Source: an uncultured Pelagibacteraceae bacterium | GTDB lineage: Bacteria; Pseudomonadota; Alphaproteobacteria; Pelagibacterales; Pelagibacteraceae | Reading direction: 5' to 3' | Assembly (NCBI GenBank): GCA_902569055.1 | Contig: CACFSU010000005.1 | Location: forward strand, 1 to 59,963 | Length of the DNA stretch: 59,963 nt | Program-made: the position numbers and the translations under genes | Notes under the pieces: generated by a model | Seen by the model: the letters and a program-made list of their open reading frames with translations, nothing else | What the model was told of the DNA's origin: nothing | Database searches by the model: none | Part shown: positions 1 to 8,342 of the stretch, in pieces | How the letters are laid out: each line of letters begins with the position of its first letter | Position numbering within the stretch: position 1 is the stretch's first letter

Positions 1-1
1 T

Positions 2-790
2 AATATAAAATTTTACACAATTAATAAAGACACTTTTGGTAAAAAAATTTTTGGACAAAATTTTAAAAAACACCCTTATTATAAAAAATTTAAATTTGAA
101 AATTTCAAATTTTTAAATTTTGAAATTAAAAAAATATATAAAATAAATTTGAATAAAAATTTATTTATATCTCCAAAAAAATTTAAAAAAAGAAAGATAA
201 AAAAACCTCTAGCTTGTTTTCATACAAGAAATGTTCCTCACAACTGTCATAAATGGATTCACGAATATTTAATTCAAAAATTTAAATCTTTATTAATTCA
301 GCCTTTAATAGGTCAATATAAAAAAGGAGAATATAAAGATAAAATCATAATGTCTTTAAATAAAAAAATTATAAATAAATATATAAATAAAAAAAAGATA
401 CATATAATCCCTTTTTTTTCATATCCTAGATATGCGGGGCCCCGTGAAGCAGCACTCCATGCATTAGTAAGAAGAAACTATGGTTGTACTCATATCTGGA
501 TTGGTAGAGATCATGCAGGATATAAAAATTTTTACAAAAAATTTGAATCGCAAAAGTTTTGTAAAAAAAATGAAATAAGATTAGGTATTAAAATCATTGC
601 AAAAAAAGAACCTTATTACTGTAAATCTAAAAAAATAGTAGTTAATGATTGCACTTGTAAAACAAACTGTAAAATAAAAATTAGTGGATCAAAGATTAGA
701 CGATTAATATTAAAGAAAAAAAAAATACCAAAAATTTTAATGCTTCAATATTTATCGAAGAGATTAAATATGAAATCATTAATCAATTAA
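2..790 (+). CDS. sat: ATP sulfurylase-like protein (5' end outside window)
   Basis: The frame is open from the first bases of the window, so this is the C-terminal part of a gene that starts upstream; a TTG at 149 is not needed as a start. The first residues (a KKIFGQNFKKHP stretch) resemble the PUA-like N-terminal domain of ATP sulfurylase, which usually reads Gxx-xHPG. The catalytic domain follows: FHTRNVPHNCHK corresponds to the QTRNPxHRxH nucleotide-binding motif, YAGPREAALHALVRRNYGC to the PLRYAGPREAL segment, then GRDHAG and ISGSKIR near the C-terminus. The family makes adenylyl sulfate from sulfate and ATP or runs in reverse. The protein is unusually lysine-rich and divergent (RNVPH in place of RNPxH), so an altered substrate or a decaying gene is possible. 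It converges with the Rieske gene and overlaps it by 4 bases. Confidence 0.75.
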   Translation, partial: NIKFYTINKDTFGKKIFGQNFKKHPYYKKFKFENFKFLNFEIKKIYKINLNKNLFISPKKFKKRKIKKPLACFHTRNVPHNCHKWIHEYLIQKFKSLLIQPLIGQYKKGEYKDKIIMSLNKKIINKYINKKKIHIIPFFSYPRYAGPREAALHALVRRNYGCTHIWIGRDHAGYKNFYKKFESQKFCKKNEIRLGIKIIAKKEPYYCKSKKIVVNDCTCKTNCKIKISGSKIRRLILKKKKIPKILMLQYLSKRLNMKSLIN

Positions 791-1983
791 TTTACTAAAT
801 TTGCAGCTACCCATTTATGAAATTGATGAGTTGGTAGATCCATTACTGCAGAAAAATTTCCTCCATTATAAACAGGAGAATTTCTACCCTCTTGCATCCC
901 TTCTATAGCACTTACATCTTCCAACATAACTTCTTTCCAAAATCTTGAATTTTCTTTTCTTAATTCTTTAAATTCTTCACCGTTCGCACTTTCATTACCA
1001 ACATAATACATTTGCATATGTTCTTTAGTTTTATTCATTGTTAAGGGTTCTAACCAAAAAACATAAAAATGATCAACATGTAAACCAATCATTACATTAG
1101 GAAATAAAGCTATATATTCAGAATTTTTTAACATTGTTTTTTCCCAGTTAGGAAAAGTATTAAATTTTTTGTTACCTTTTACTGGCTGTTCATATTTGTT
1201 ACTACCTTGACCTGCAAATCTATTTGGTAAACCTTGAATATGATAATGATTATTTATGTTAGAAACTTTATTTAATTCATGATGAATTGTAGGTAAATGG
1301 TAACTCTCACAATAATTTTCTATAGCAAATTTCCAGTTACATTTTACTTCCAAATTAAAGTAACCATAATCATTTGAGTACACTATTAACTTTTGATCAT
1401 CTTTATTAATGAATTTAGACCATCTTTGTTCAAGAGGTTTAATATACTCATCAAAGTCAATCTCATTTGAATTTATATTTATAAATATAATATCCATCCA
1501 AGTTTTAGTTTTTATTTCTTTTAAATTGCTTCTAGTTTTGTCAAACTTTTCTGATTTATGATTATTTAAACCACCAATATGAGGAGTCGCTACTAAATTA
1601 CCTTCAAAATCATATGACCAAGAATGGTATGGACATCGAATAACATTTTTTAGGTTGCACGGTTCATCTATAAGTTTAAAACCTCTGTGGCTACATACAT
1701 TATGAAATGCTCGAATACTCATATTTTTATCTCTAATTAATATCAAAGGAATCCCGAGTAGATTGTATGGTTTTACATCTCCGATATTAGGAATAGAGCT
1801 TCCGACTCCTACCACTGTCCATTTACCGCAAAATATCTTCTCTCTCTCGTAGGCCAAATAATTAGTGTTTGTGTAGCATTCATTTGGTAAACCATTAGCG
1901 ATTTCTATAGGCTTATCTACATTATGAAGTTTTTCAATATCTAGTATTTCTAAGAGGGATAAATTTTTAAGATTTTGGTCCAT
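787..1983 (-). CDS. Rieske-type ring-hydroxylating oxygenase, alpha subunit (GbcA/CntA-like)
   Basis: A Rieske [2Fe-2S] centre is visible as CSH followed about 17 residues later by CPYH (roughly residues 95-120), and the mononuclear iron site as NYCESYHLPTIHH near residue 230. This is the layout of aromatic-ring and quaternary-amine oxygenases. Family members acting on small quaternary amines (glycine betaine monooxygenase GbcA, carnitine monooxygenase CntA, stachydrine demethylase) are similar in length (about 400 residues), and the window is full of methylamine and C1 genes, so N-demethylation of a betaine is a reasonable inference, not proven. No reductase partner lies next to it. I chose the ATG at 1983; a longer reading from 2019 adds only a hydrophobic 12-residue tail. 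It is divergent from the MTHFR-like gene. Confidence 0.85.
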   Translation of the reverse strand: MDQNLKNLSLLEILDIEKLHNVDKPIEIANGLPNECYTNTNYLAYEREKIFCGKWTVVGVGSSIPNIGDVKPYNLLGIPLILIRDKNMSIRAFHNVCSHRGFKLIDEPCNLKNVIRCPYHSWSYDFEGNLVATPHIGGLNNHKSEKFDKTRSNLKEIKTKTWMDIIFININSNEIDFDEYIKPLEQRWSKFINKDDQKLIVYSNDYGYFNLEVKCNWKFAIENYCESYHLPTIHHELNKVSNINNHYHIQGLPNRFAGQGSNKYEQPVKGNKKFNTFPNWEKTMLKNSEYIALFPNVMIGLHVDHFYVFWLEPLTMNKTKEHMQMYYVGNESANGEEFKELRKENSRFWKEVMLEDVSAIEGMQEGRNSPVYNGGNFSAVMDLPTHQFHKWVAANLVN

Positions 1984-2047
1984 AAAAAAAATTACCATGA
2001 GCATATTTTTTGGCAACAAATTTCGATTTGAGTAATGTTGAATTTCT

Positions 2048-2075
2048 TTGACAGCTTTTTTAAATAAGATAATGA
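2048..2075 (+). promoter_or_regulatory. Candidate sigma70 promoter for the MTHFR-like/GcvT-like pair
   Basis: A perfect TTGACA (2048-2053) is followed after 16 bases by TAATGA (2070-2075). Initiation 6-8 bases further on would fall at about 2081-2083, almost on the ATG at 2085, implying a leaderless or nearly leaderless transcript. This is a by-eye prediction in AT-rich DNA. Confidence 0.4.
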
Positions 2076-2084
2076 TCTGAAAAA

Positions 2085-2813
2085 ATGAACTTTTCTTTGG
2101 AAATTAGTCCTAATACTGACCTTGAAACAGTCCCCTCAGTAAGTGATGTTTATATTACTATGTTGCCTGGAGGTGATTATAAAGACACAGCTAAAAAAGC
2201 TATAGAACTTAAAAATAAAGGATTTAATCCAGTTCCTCACTTCCCGGCTAGATCCATACAAGATGAAAAAAATTTAAAAGATTATGTTTCTAGATGTAAA
2301 GATGGTGGTGTAATACAAGCTTTAATTATAGGTGGAGGAAGAGAGCCAGTTGGAAAATTTGATAGTTCATTCCAACTATTGGAGACAGGTTATTTTGAAA
2401 AAATGAAGATAGGAATTGCTGGACACCCAGAGGGGAGTCCTGATATATCCGACTCAGATTTAGAAAAAGCTATGATAGAAAAAAAGCCTTATGCTGACTA
2501 TATTGTAACTCAATGGTTGCTTGATCCTCAGCCTATTATAGATTTTATCTCTAAACAAAGCGTACCAGTGCATGTGGGAATTACTGGGCCTCTAAAAATA
2601 TCTAGCTTAATTAAATTTGCTAATATTGTTGGAGCAAAAAATTCCTTAAACTTTCTTAAATCTAATTTTAGTAAGGCGTTAGATTTATTGAAACCTAGAG
2701 ACCCTAATGATTTAATTGGGAAAGTTAAATCGCATACTGATTTTTTCCACATTTATACATTCGGCGGCTTGAAGGAAACTAACAAGTGGTTGAAGGAGAA
2801 TAGTTATGTCTAA
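2085..2813 (+). CDS. Methylenetetrahydrofolate reductase-like protein (short MetF family)
   Basis: A 242-residue protein with a MetF-like TIM-barrel pattern: EISPN at the N-terminus, VYITMLPGGDY, then GFNPVPHFPARSI, ALIIGGGREPVG and GIAGHPEGSPD, which are the folate/FAD-binding segments of the family. It is shorter than E. coli MetF (about 296 residues). It overlaps the next gene, a GcvT-family methyl/aminomethyl-transfer protein, by 8 bases, which suggests translational coupling and a shared pathway. A plausible role is to oxidise the 5-methyl-THF produced by the downstream protein to 5,10-methylene-THF. That direction is an inference from context; biosynthetic use in methionine synthesis is the alternative. 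Confidence 0.8.
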   Translation: MNFSLEISPNTDLETVPSVSDVYITMLPGGDYKDTAKKAIELKNKGFNPVPHFPARSIQDEKNLKDYVSRCKDGGVIQALIIGGGREPVGKFDSSFQLLETGYFEKMKIGIAGHPEGSPDISDSDLEKAMIEKKPYADYIVTQWLLDPQPIIDFISKQSVPVHVGITGPLKISSLIKFANIVGAKNSLNFLKSNFSKALDLLKPRDPNDLIGKVKSHTDFFHIYTFGGLKETNKWLKENSYV

Positions 2814-4164
2814 AGAATTTGACTATACTAAATTAAAACATGTTACTTCTGTTGATCAATCAGATAGAAAAGTACCATATAATTTAAGACAAAGTGGTCC
2901 AACTAAAGTTGAAATGCTAATTTCTACTAGGGTAAGAAAATCACCTTATTGGCATTTATCTATGCAGGCAGGTTGTTGGAGAGCTACTGTTTATAATCGT
3001 ATTTATCATCCAAGAGGTTACGTGAAGCCAGAAGATGGTGGAGCAATGGTTGAGTACGATGCAATTGTAAATCATGTAACGATGTGGAACGTTGCAGTTG
3101 AAAGACAAATTCAAGTAAAAGGTCCTGATGCAGAAAAATTTGTTGATTATGTTATAACTAGAGATGCAAGTAAAATTTCACCTATGAGAGCTAGATATGT
3201 AATTTTGTGTAATGCTTATGGTGGAGTTTTAAATGATCCAATTCTTTTAAGAATTTCCGAAGATGAGTTTTGGTTTTCTTTATCTGACTCAGATATAGGC
3301 ATGTATTTACAAGGTGTAAATGCTGATGAAAGATTTAATTGTACAGTAGAAGAAATAGATGCTTGTCCAGTTCAAATTCAAGGGCCAAAATCAAAAGCAC
3401 TAATGAAAGATTTATTGGGTGATCAAGTTGATTTAGAAAATATGCCTTTTTATGGTTTAGCTGAAGTTAAAGTTGCAGGAAAAAGTTGTGTTATTTCTCA
3501 ATCAGGTTTTTCAGGAGAAGCTGGGTATGAAATATATTTAAGAAATGCAACTTTATATGCAGATGATATGTGGAATGCAGTTCTTGATGCTGGAAAAAAA
3601 CATAATCTAATGATTATTGCTCCTGCTCACCATAGAAGAATTCAAGCTGGAATTCTTTCGTGGGGACAAGATATGGATCAACAACATAATCCTTATCAAT
3701 GCAACCTAGGTTATCAAGTTTCCTTATCAGGAAAAGGTGAATGGAATAAAAAAACAGATTATGTTGGTAAAGCTGCTTTAGAAAAAATGGGTGCAGAAAT
3801 TAAAGCTGGAAAAAAACCATATAAATTACAACTAGTTGGATTTGAACTTGGAGGAAAACCAATTGAGGATTATGCTCCAGATTTTTGGTTAATATCTAAT
3901 GAGGATGGTGGTGAACCTGTAGGGTTTATAACATCCCCTTGGTACCATCCAGAAAAAAAAATAAATATAGCAATGGGATATGTACCTTTCGATGGAACTT
4001 TAAATTCTAATGGATTTCCTAAAGGTAAAGTTGGAACTAAATATAAAGTTCATTTACCAGAAAAATATTCTGACACTCCAGGCCAACCTGTGGATGCAGT
4101 AATAGTAGATATTCCATTCAAAGAATCTTTCAACGCTAACACTAGAGAAGTTGTAAAAGGTTAG
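2806..4164 (+). CDS. GcvT-family, DmdA-like THF-dependent demethylase/aminomethyltransferase
   Basis: A 452-residue protein of the GcvT/DmdA fold. The STRVRKSPY segment near residue 42 and the YNRIYHPRGY segment resemble the start of DMSP demethylase DmdA, and VKGPDAEKFVDYVITRD, QSGFSGEAGYEIY and the C-terminal GTKYKVHLPEKYSDTPGQPV stretch are GcvT-like. It is longer than SAR11 DmdA (about 369 residues) because of an N-terminal extension and insertions, so it is more likely a paralogue with another methylated substrate than DmdA itself. Coupling to the MTHFR-like gene supports methyl transfer to tetrahydrofolate. The substrate (DMSP, glycine betaine, dimethylglycine or another) cannot be read from the sequence. 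Confidence 0.8.
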   Translation: MSKEFDYTKLKHVTSVDQSDRKVPYNLRQSGPTKVEMLISTRVRKSPYWHLSMQAGCWRATVYNRIYHPRGYVKPEDGGAMVEYDAIVNHVTMWNVAVERQIQVKGPDAEKFVDYVITRDASKISPMRARYVILCNAYGGVLNDPILLRISEDEFWFSLSDSDIGMYLQGVNADERFNCTVEEIDACPVQIQGPKSKALMKDLLGDQVDLENMPFYGLAEVKVAGKSCVISQSGFSGEAGYEIYLRNATLYADDMWNAVLDAGKKHNLMIIAPAHHRRIQAGILSWGQDMDQQHNPYQCNLGYQVSLSGKGEWNKKTDYVGKAALEKMGAEIKAGKKPYKLQLVGFELGGKPIEDYAPDFWLISNEDGGEPVGFITSPWYHPEKKINIAMGYVPFDGTLNSNGFPKGKVGTKYKVHLPEKYSDTPGQPVDAVIVDIPFKESFNANTREVVKG

Positions 4165-4166
4165 TA

Positions 4167-4197
4167 TTTTTTGGGGGGATTATTCTCCCCCTAAAAT
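4167..4197 (+). terminator. GC hairpin after the GcvT-like gene
   Basis: A run of six G (4173-4178) and a run of five C (4187-4191) can pair around an AT loop and are flanked by T and A runs that extend the stem. It starts 3 bases after the stop codon. No clear U tract follows on the plus strand, so it may act as an mRNA-stabilising 3' end or as a weak terminator. Confidence 0.45.
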
Positions 4198-4304
4198 TCA
4201 TATAAGATTTCATAATCGTAATTTGCATTATCATAACACTTGCTTTAATAATGTATCTATTACCTGTTTCTTAAAAAGAAAAAATAAAGAAAAGTAAAAA
4301 ATAA

Positions 4305-4847
4305 ATGTTTGGAGAGTTTTTAAATATAATTTTTAAATCTATTAAATTAGATAAAACTTTATACAGTGAAAATAAAAATTTTGGTGAAGCCTCTATTTAT
4401 TTTGCGGGTTTGATTATGATTTTAGATGGAATTGCTGGAGCAGTTGCAGCAAATACTATTGTTAAAACTGCTGTAGCAATGTCAGGTTTAACTGCAATAT
4501 TAACTTGGTTAGTTTGGGCAATTTTTATTTTCGTAATTGGTGTAAAACTTTTTCCAGATAAACAAACAAAAGTGTCATTCAAAAAAGTTTTAACTGCAGT
4601 TGGTTTTGCTCATTCACCAGGAATATTAAGATTTTTTGCCGTAACTCCAGAATTAATGATTCCAATTATCTTTTTAACTCAATTTTGGATTTTTGCGGGA
4701 TTAATTATCTCTACGAAACAAATTTTAACTTTAAAATCTAATTTAAAATCTTTTGCTGTTGTATTCTTATCATTCTTAATAATAGTATTTTTATCTGTTT
4801 CTTTTGTAATGAGTAGAATGAATGTTCTGCCAGTAAACAATATCTAA
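4305..4847 (+). CDS. Yip1-domain integral membrane protein
   Basis: A 180-residue protein with about five hydrophobic segments (roughly residues 30-50, 55-82, 95-115, 120-137 and 148-168) and a short cytoplasmic N-terminus. The organisation, with a charged KLDKTLY start and conserved small residues in the helices (IAGAVAANT), matches bacterial Yip1-family (PF04893-type) membrane proteins. Function in bacteria is unknown. It stands alone on the plus strand, and its stop codon overlaps the end of a small minus-strand gene. The 140 bases upstream hold only the hairpin at 4167-4197 and AT-rich sequence. Confidence 0.65.
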   Translation: MFGEFLNIIFKSIKLDKTLYSENKNFGEASIYFAGLIMILDGIAGAVAANTIVKTAVAMSGLTAILTWLVWAIFIFVIGVKLFPDKQTKVSFKKVLTAVGFAHSPGILRFFAVTPELMIPIIFLTQFWIFAGLIISTKQILTLKSNLKSFAVVFLSFLIIVFLSVSFVMSRMNVLPVNNI

Positions 4848-5014
4848 ATTGGAAAAATAGTTTTTGAAACTCTACATGAATAACAGATTTTAAAACCTGT
4901 TAAAATTAAATTTTGAGAAACACTTTCATCTAATTTTTTACATTCGTCACAAATTCCATTTAAATCTTTAACATTGGTTTCATCTAAATCTATCTCCTTA
5001 TAATCTTTAGTCAT
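4844..5014 (-). CDS. Small 56-residue protein with two CXXC motifs
   Basis: The minus strand reads an ATG at 5014, overlapping the last 8 bases of the DUF3726 gene, and continues without a stop to 4844. The 56-residue product contains GICDEC and KICYSC, 19 residues apart, the usual geometry of a minimal zinc ribbon or treble clef. The start overlap with the upstream gene and purine-rich sequence before the ATG argue that it is translated as the last member of the dipeptidase/DUF3726 operon. I do not recognise a named family. Its function is unknown; a metal-binding or protein-interaction accessory role is a guess. Confidence 0.6.
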   Translation of the reverse strand: MTKDYKEIDLDETNVKDLNGICDECKKLDESVSQNLILTGFKICYSCRVSKTIFPI

Positions 5015-5618
5015 TATCATTCAAGCCTGCTCCAGCTGCACTTTTCTTTAAGCTATCACTTTCTTCTACAAATGTTTTTTCAGATAATTTATATAAACTT
5101 TTCCAATCTTCTTCACTAAAATTATCTTTATTTTCTAAAAAAATAATTTCAACATTTTTTGCATTAATTGGAAACTTATCACCATATGATTTAGAAAAAA
5201 TCTTGATATTAAAATTCAATATAAATTCATACTCATCAAATTTATAATGAATTTTCTTTCCAATTATTTCTGAACTTCTGCTTAAAAATGGTAAAACTAA
5301 GAATGGATATGCAATATCATTTAATCTAATTTTTTCAAATTTTTCTAAAGTTTTAACTTGATCTAAAAAACTTATTCCAAAAATAATTGGACAATAAGGG
5401 TTTTTGTCAGATTGGTTATTATTACTAATCAAATTTAAATTTTCAAATTGATTGTTAGCTTTTGATTTAAAATATTCATTTAAATTTTTAATTCCTGCTA
5501 GACCGAATAACTCCAATAATCTAACTCCTTTTCCAATTTCTTCAGCTATACCCCAAGAATAACCAGCTGCTTTACTAGCTCGTTTTGAAGTTATTTCTAT
5601 TTCACTTAAAGATTTCAT
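5007..5618 (-). CDS. DUF3726 family protein
   Basis: The N-terminus (SEIEITSKRASKAAGYSWG followed by IAEEIGKG) is the signature of the DUF3726 family of alphaproteobacteria, whose function is unknown. The protein has 203 residues, no signal peptide and no obvious membrane segment, so it is probably cytoplasmic. It starts 2 bases after the stop of the 551-residue gene and overlaps the 56-residue CXXC gene at its end, so all are likely one transcript with the M19 dipeptidase. Confidence 0.7.
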   Translation of the reverse strand: MKSLSEIEITSKRASKAAGYSWGIAEEIGKGVRLLELFGLAGIKNLNEYFKSKANNQFENLNLISNNNQSDKNPYCPIIFGISFLDQVKTLEKFEKIRLNDIAYPFLVLPFLSRSSEIIGKKIHYKFDEYEFILNFNIKIFSKSYGDKFPINAKNVEIIFLENKDNFSEEDWKSLYKLSEKTFVEESDSLKKSAAGAGLNDND

Positions 5619-5620
5619 TA

Positions 5621-7276
5621 TTAAAAATTATAGACCCATTGTTGATCATAATTTTTTAATTCTCTAGGTAATGGTGCTCCCTGAAACATACAAATTCTAA
5701 GCCACTTGTCAGATCGTGGATCAAATTTTAAAGCACCAAAAAAAGATAACTTTAATCTCAACATATCTATTGGAACAACATTTTCTGCAATCGTATTATC
5801 TTGAATTTCAGCATAAGGAAATTTTTCAATTATAAACGCTCTTCTTACAACATGTCTTAAATTAGAATATTTAGCTAAAAATTTATCAATAGTTAAACTA
5901 TTTTTAGAAATAATTAACTCTTCATATAATTTTTTAATATCTCTAGCTATTGCTAAAGGTTGTTCTAACTCAGAGCCCTGTTCTTCAAATCGATCGGAGT
6001 ATCTTGGTTCTTCTTTATTTTTCGAAATAAACCAAAAATTTTTAATATTTTCAATTTTATTAAAGTCAATCTTTAGAATATTTGGATATCTTTTTTCAAT
6101 AATATTTCTTAAATCTTCTATAGTTCTATGAGTTGGTATATTAAAATGTTTTTCTTCCTCTGAGCTCATTTTATTCACTAATGGTTTTAAAATTTCATCA
6201 AATGGTTCCATCATTATTGAAACAATATATTCTATACATTCATCACAAGTTTCTTTTTCTAGCCATAAATAGATTTTATTAAATGGATATTCAGTATCAA
6301 AACTAAATTTATTTTCTAAATAATTTATAGTTTTTTTTACATTATTAAGTAAAGAATTGATTTTTTCTAATTGATATTTGCTTTCAGTATTCCAACTTGT
6401 AATATTTTTAACAGAATTCCTTAAGCTCTTTTTGAATAAATTTATTTTATCATTTTCAACTTTTTTTATTTCTCTAACTTTTTTTAAAGCAGTTTCTCTA
6501 CAAAGAATCCAATTATTTAATAATGTTGGATGATTAACAATAAATGGCGCCATTCCAAGTCCTGTAGAGTTGCCTATTCCTAATCTTTTAGAAATCTTAG
6601 GGTCTAATTCAACTGCAAATTTAGGATTTTTTGATTTTGCTATGTGATTAACTTGATCAAAAGTAAATTGTCTAACCAAATAAACTAACATCATTTCAAG
6701 TCTAAATGGACCATTAATTTCTTCTCTATTCTTGATTCTAAATCGATCAGCTAGTCCAAATTTACCAGAACCATAAACAGCTGTTGTTCTATAAAGATAG
6801 CCAACTTTATCTAATAGATCTAAATCTGGTTGCTTTCCATTACTTAAATTTTTAACAACATGATCAAAAACTCTTAATGATTTATTTGCTCTAGATAGAG
6901 CCAACTCTTTATAAGATAATCTTCCAATTTCTTGTTTTGGTACTTCATTTTTCAATCTTTCAACATCTAGTTTAGATGGAACCCCATCATATAAAGCAAA
7001 AGCCGCATCCCATTTCGTAGCTATAACTCTATCTGATCTTTCTTGATCACTAATTTTATTAGCAAAACAAATTAAAGAATATACTCTCTCCTTCTTTTTA
7101 AATGAATAAATAGCAGTTCCAAATCCATTTTCATTTAAATCAAATAAATCTTTTTTATATTCCCAGTCTTTAAATTCTTCTAAAAAGCTTCTTAGAAAAG
7201 ACAATTTTGATTGATGAAATGAGCCTAATTTAGATAATTTCATTATTACATTTGGGTCTCTTAATTTTACTTCCAT
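5621..7276 (-). CDS. Conserved hypothetical protein, 551 residues
   Basis: I do not recognise a named domain. The protein is soluble-looking, with no signal peptide or membrane segment. The first 290 residues contain compact, conserved-looking blocks (VGYLYRTTAVYGSGKFG near 160, LVYLVRQFTFDQVNHI near 200, GIGNSTGLGMAPFIVNHP near 238), the last resembling a ligand-binding loop. A charged, helical middle (about 270-330, lysine/asparagine-rich) may form a coiled coil; CDECIEY lies near 342. The C-terminus ends in a block with RICMFQGAPLP. The ATG directly abuts the stop of the dipeptidase gene, so the two proteins are likely made together. Function unknown; an enzyme or enzyme chaperone acting with the dipeptidase is a guess from context. 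Confidence 0.75.
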   Translation of the reverse strand: MEVKLRDPNVIMKLSKLGSFHQSKLSFLRSFLEEFKDWEYKKDLFDLNENGFGTAIYSFKKKERVYSLICFANKISDQERSDRVIATKWDAAFALYDGVPSKLDVERLKNEVPKQEIGRLSYKELALSRANKSLRVFDHVVKNLSNGKQPDLDLLDKVGYLYRTTAVYGSGKFGLADRFRIKNREEINGPFRLEMMLVYLVRQFTFDQVNHIAKSKNPKFAVELDPKISKRLGIGNSTGLGMAPFIVNHPTLLNNWILCRETALKKVREIKKVENDKINLFKKSLRNSVKNITSWNTESKYQLEKINSLLNNVKKTINYLENKFSFDTEYPFNKIYLWLEKETCDECIEYIVSIMMEPFDEILKPLVNKMSSEEEKHFNIPTHRTIEDLRNIIEKRYPNILKIDFNKIENIKNFWFISKNKEEPRYSDRFEEQGSELEQPLAIARDIKKLYEELIISKNSLTIDKFLAKYSNLRHVVRRAFIIEKFPYAEIQDNTIAENVVPIDMLRLKLSFFGALKFDPRSDKWLRICMFQGAPLPRELKNYDQQWVYNF

Positions 7277-8242
7277 TTAAAATTTTTTATAAAAGTTGTA
7301 CCAATTGTTACCGAGTATCCCATTAATCTCAGAATCTGAAAATCCAATTTTTTTTAAACCTTGCTCTAAATTAGAAAAACCTCTTGCATCTTGAAACCAT
7401 TTTGGTTGTCTTGGAAAACCAGATTTATCTTTTGATCCTTCTCCAAAATTTTTATTTTTTGACCAAGTTCCATTTCTCATCCATTCGACCACTGAGTCTG
7501 GTTGATTTAAACATAGATCAGAACCAACACCAATATTTTTCACGCTTATAATATCAGCTGTTTTTGCTACCATTTGACAAAAACTATCTAAAGTACAATT
7601 AGAATTATCTTTTAAATGATGTGGGTACAAAGAAAGACCCAACATTCCACCACTCTCCCCTAATGTTTTAAGTAAAGTGTCAGATTTATTTCTTTTTGCC
7701 GCATGCCAAAAAGTTGGGTTAGCATGAGTGATTGCAATTGGTTTTTCACTGAATTCGATTGCATCAAAAGTACTTTTTTCAGCAGAATGAGACATATCTA
7801 CAACAATTCCTATTCTATTCATTTCTTTAATTACTTCTCTTCCAAAGTTAGTAACTCCACTATCAATTTTTTCATAACAACCTGTGGCTAGTAAAGACTG
7901 ATTATTGTAAGTTAGCTGCATAAAACGACATCCTAGTTTATGAACTTTTTCAACTAAATTAATATCATCTTCAATAGGAGAACAATTTTGAAAACCAAAA
8001 AAAATTGCTGTTTTATTTTCTAAATGAGCTTTTTCAATATCTTTAAAGCTTTTTCCCATAAAAATTAGATCTGAATTTTCTTTAAAATAAGTATCCCATT
8101 TTTTTATTTCTGCTAATAATTCCTTATAATCTTCATGATAAACAATTGTTACATGAACTGCATCTAAACTAGCTTCTCTATTTATCTTAAATATTTCTCT
8201 AGACCAATTACAGTACTGAAGATTGTCTATTTTATAATTCAT
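7277..8242 (-). CDS. Membrane-dipeptidase family metallohydrolase (peptidase M19)
   Basis: A 321-residue TIM-barrel hydrolase of the M19 (renal dipeptidase) family. Visible family marks are DAVHVTI near the N-terminus, FGFQNCSPIEDD, the RFMQLTYNNQS strand, GIVVDMSH, the THANP metal-binding histidine segment and GVGSDLC near the end. The usual HxD metal pair at the first strand appears altered (DAVHV here), so metal binding may differ. In Pseudomonas and relatives an M19 protein lies in glycine betaine/dimethylglycine catabolic loci; the nearby sarcosine oxidase and Rieske genes echo that, but the substrate is unknown. It is the first gene of a minus-strand operon with the 551-residue and DUF3726 proteins. 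Confidence 0.85.
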   Translation of the reverse strand: MNYKIDNLQYCNWSREIFKINREASLDAVHVTIVYHEDYKELLAEIKKWDTYFKENSDLIFMGKSFKDIEKAHLENKTAIFFGFQNCSPIEDDINLVEKVHKLGCRFMQLTYNNQSLLATGCYEKIDSGVTNFGREVIKEMNRIGIVVDMSHSAEKSTFDAIEFSEKPIAITHANPTFWHAAKRNKSDTLLKTLGESGGMLGLSLYPHHLKDNSNCTLDSFCQMVAKTADIISVKNIGVGSDLCLNQPDSVVEWMRNGTWSKNKNFGEGSKDKSGFPRQPKWFQDARGFSNLEQGLKKIGFSDSEINGILGNNWYNFYKKF

Positions 8243-8342
8243 GATTTAGATTTACTAAACCATACCAACATGTTTTTTCAAATTCTATTAATTTTATTGA
8301 AATTTTAAGTATATTTTGAAATAAAGTTTATATTCAAAATTC

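Noticed and set aside
4198..4304. Possible small hydrophobic peptide ending in LIMYLLPVS upstream of the Yip1-like gene
   Set aside because: An in-frame stop precedes it and there is no ATG, GTG or TTG before the hydrophobic part.
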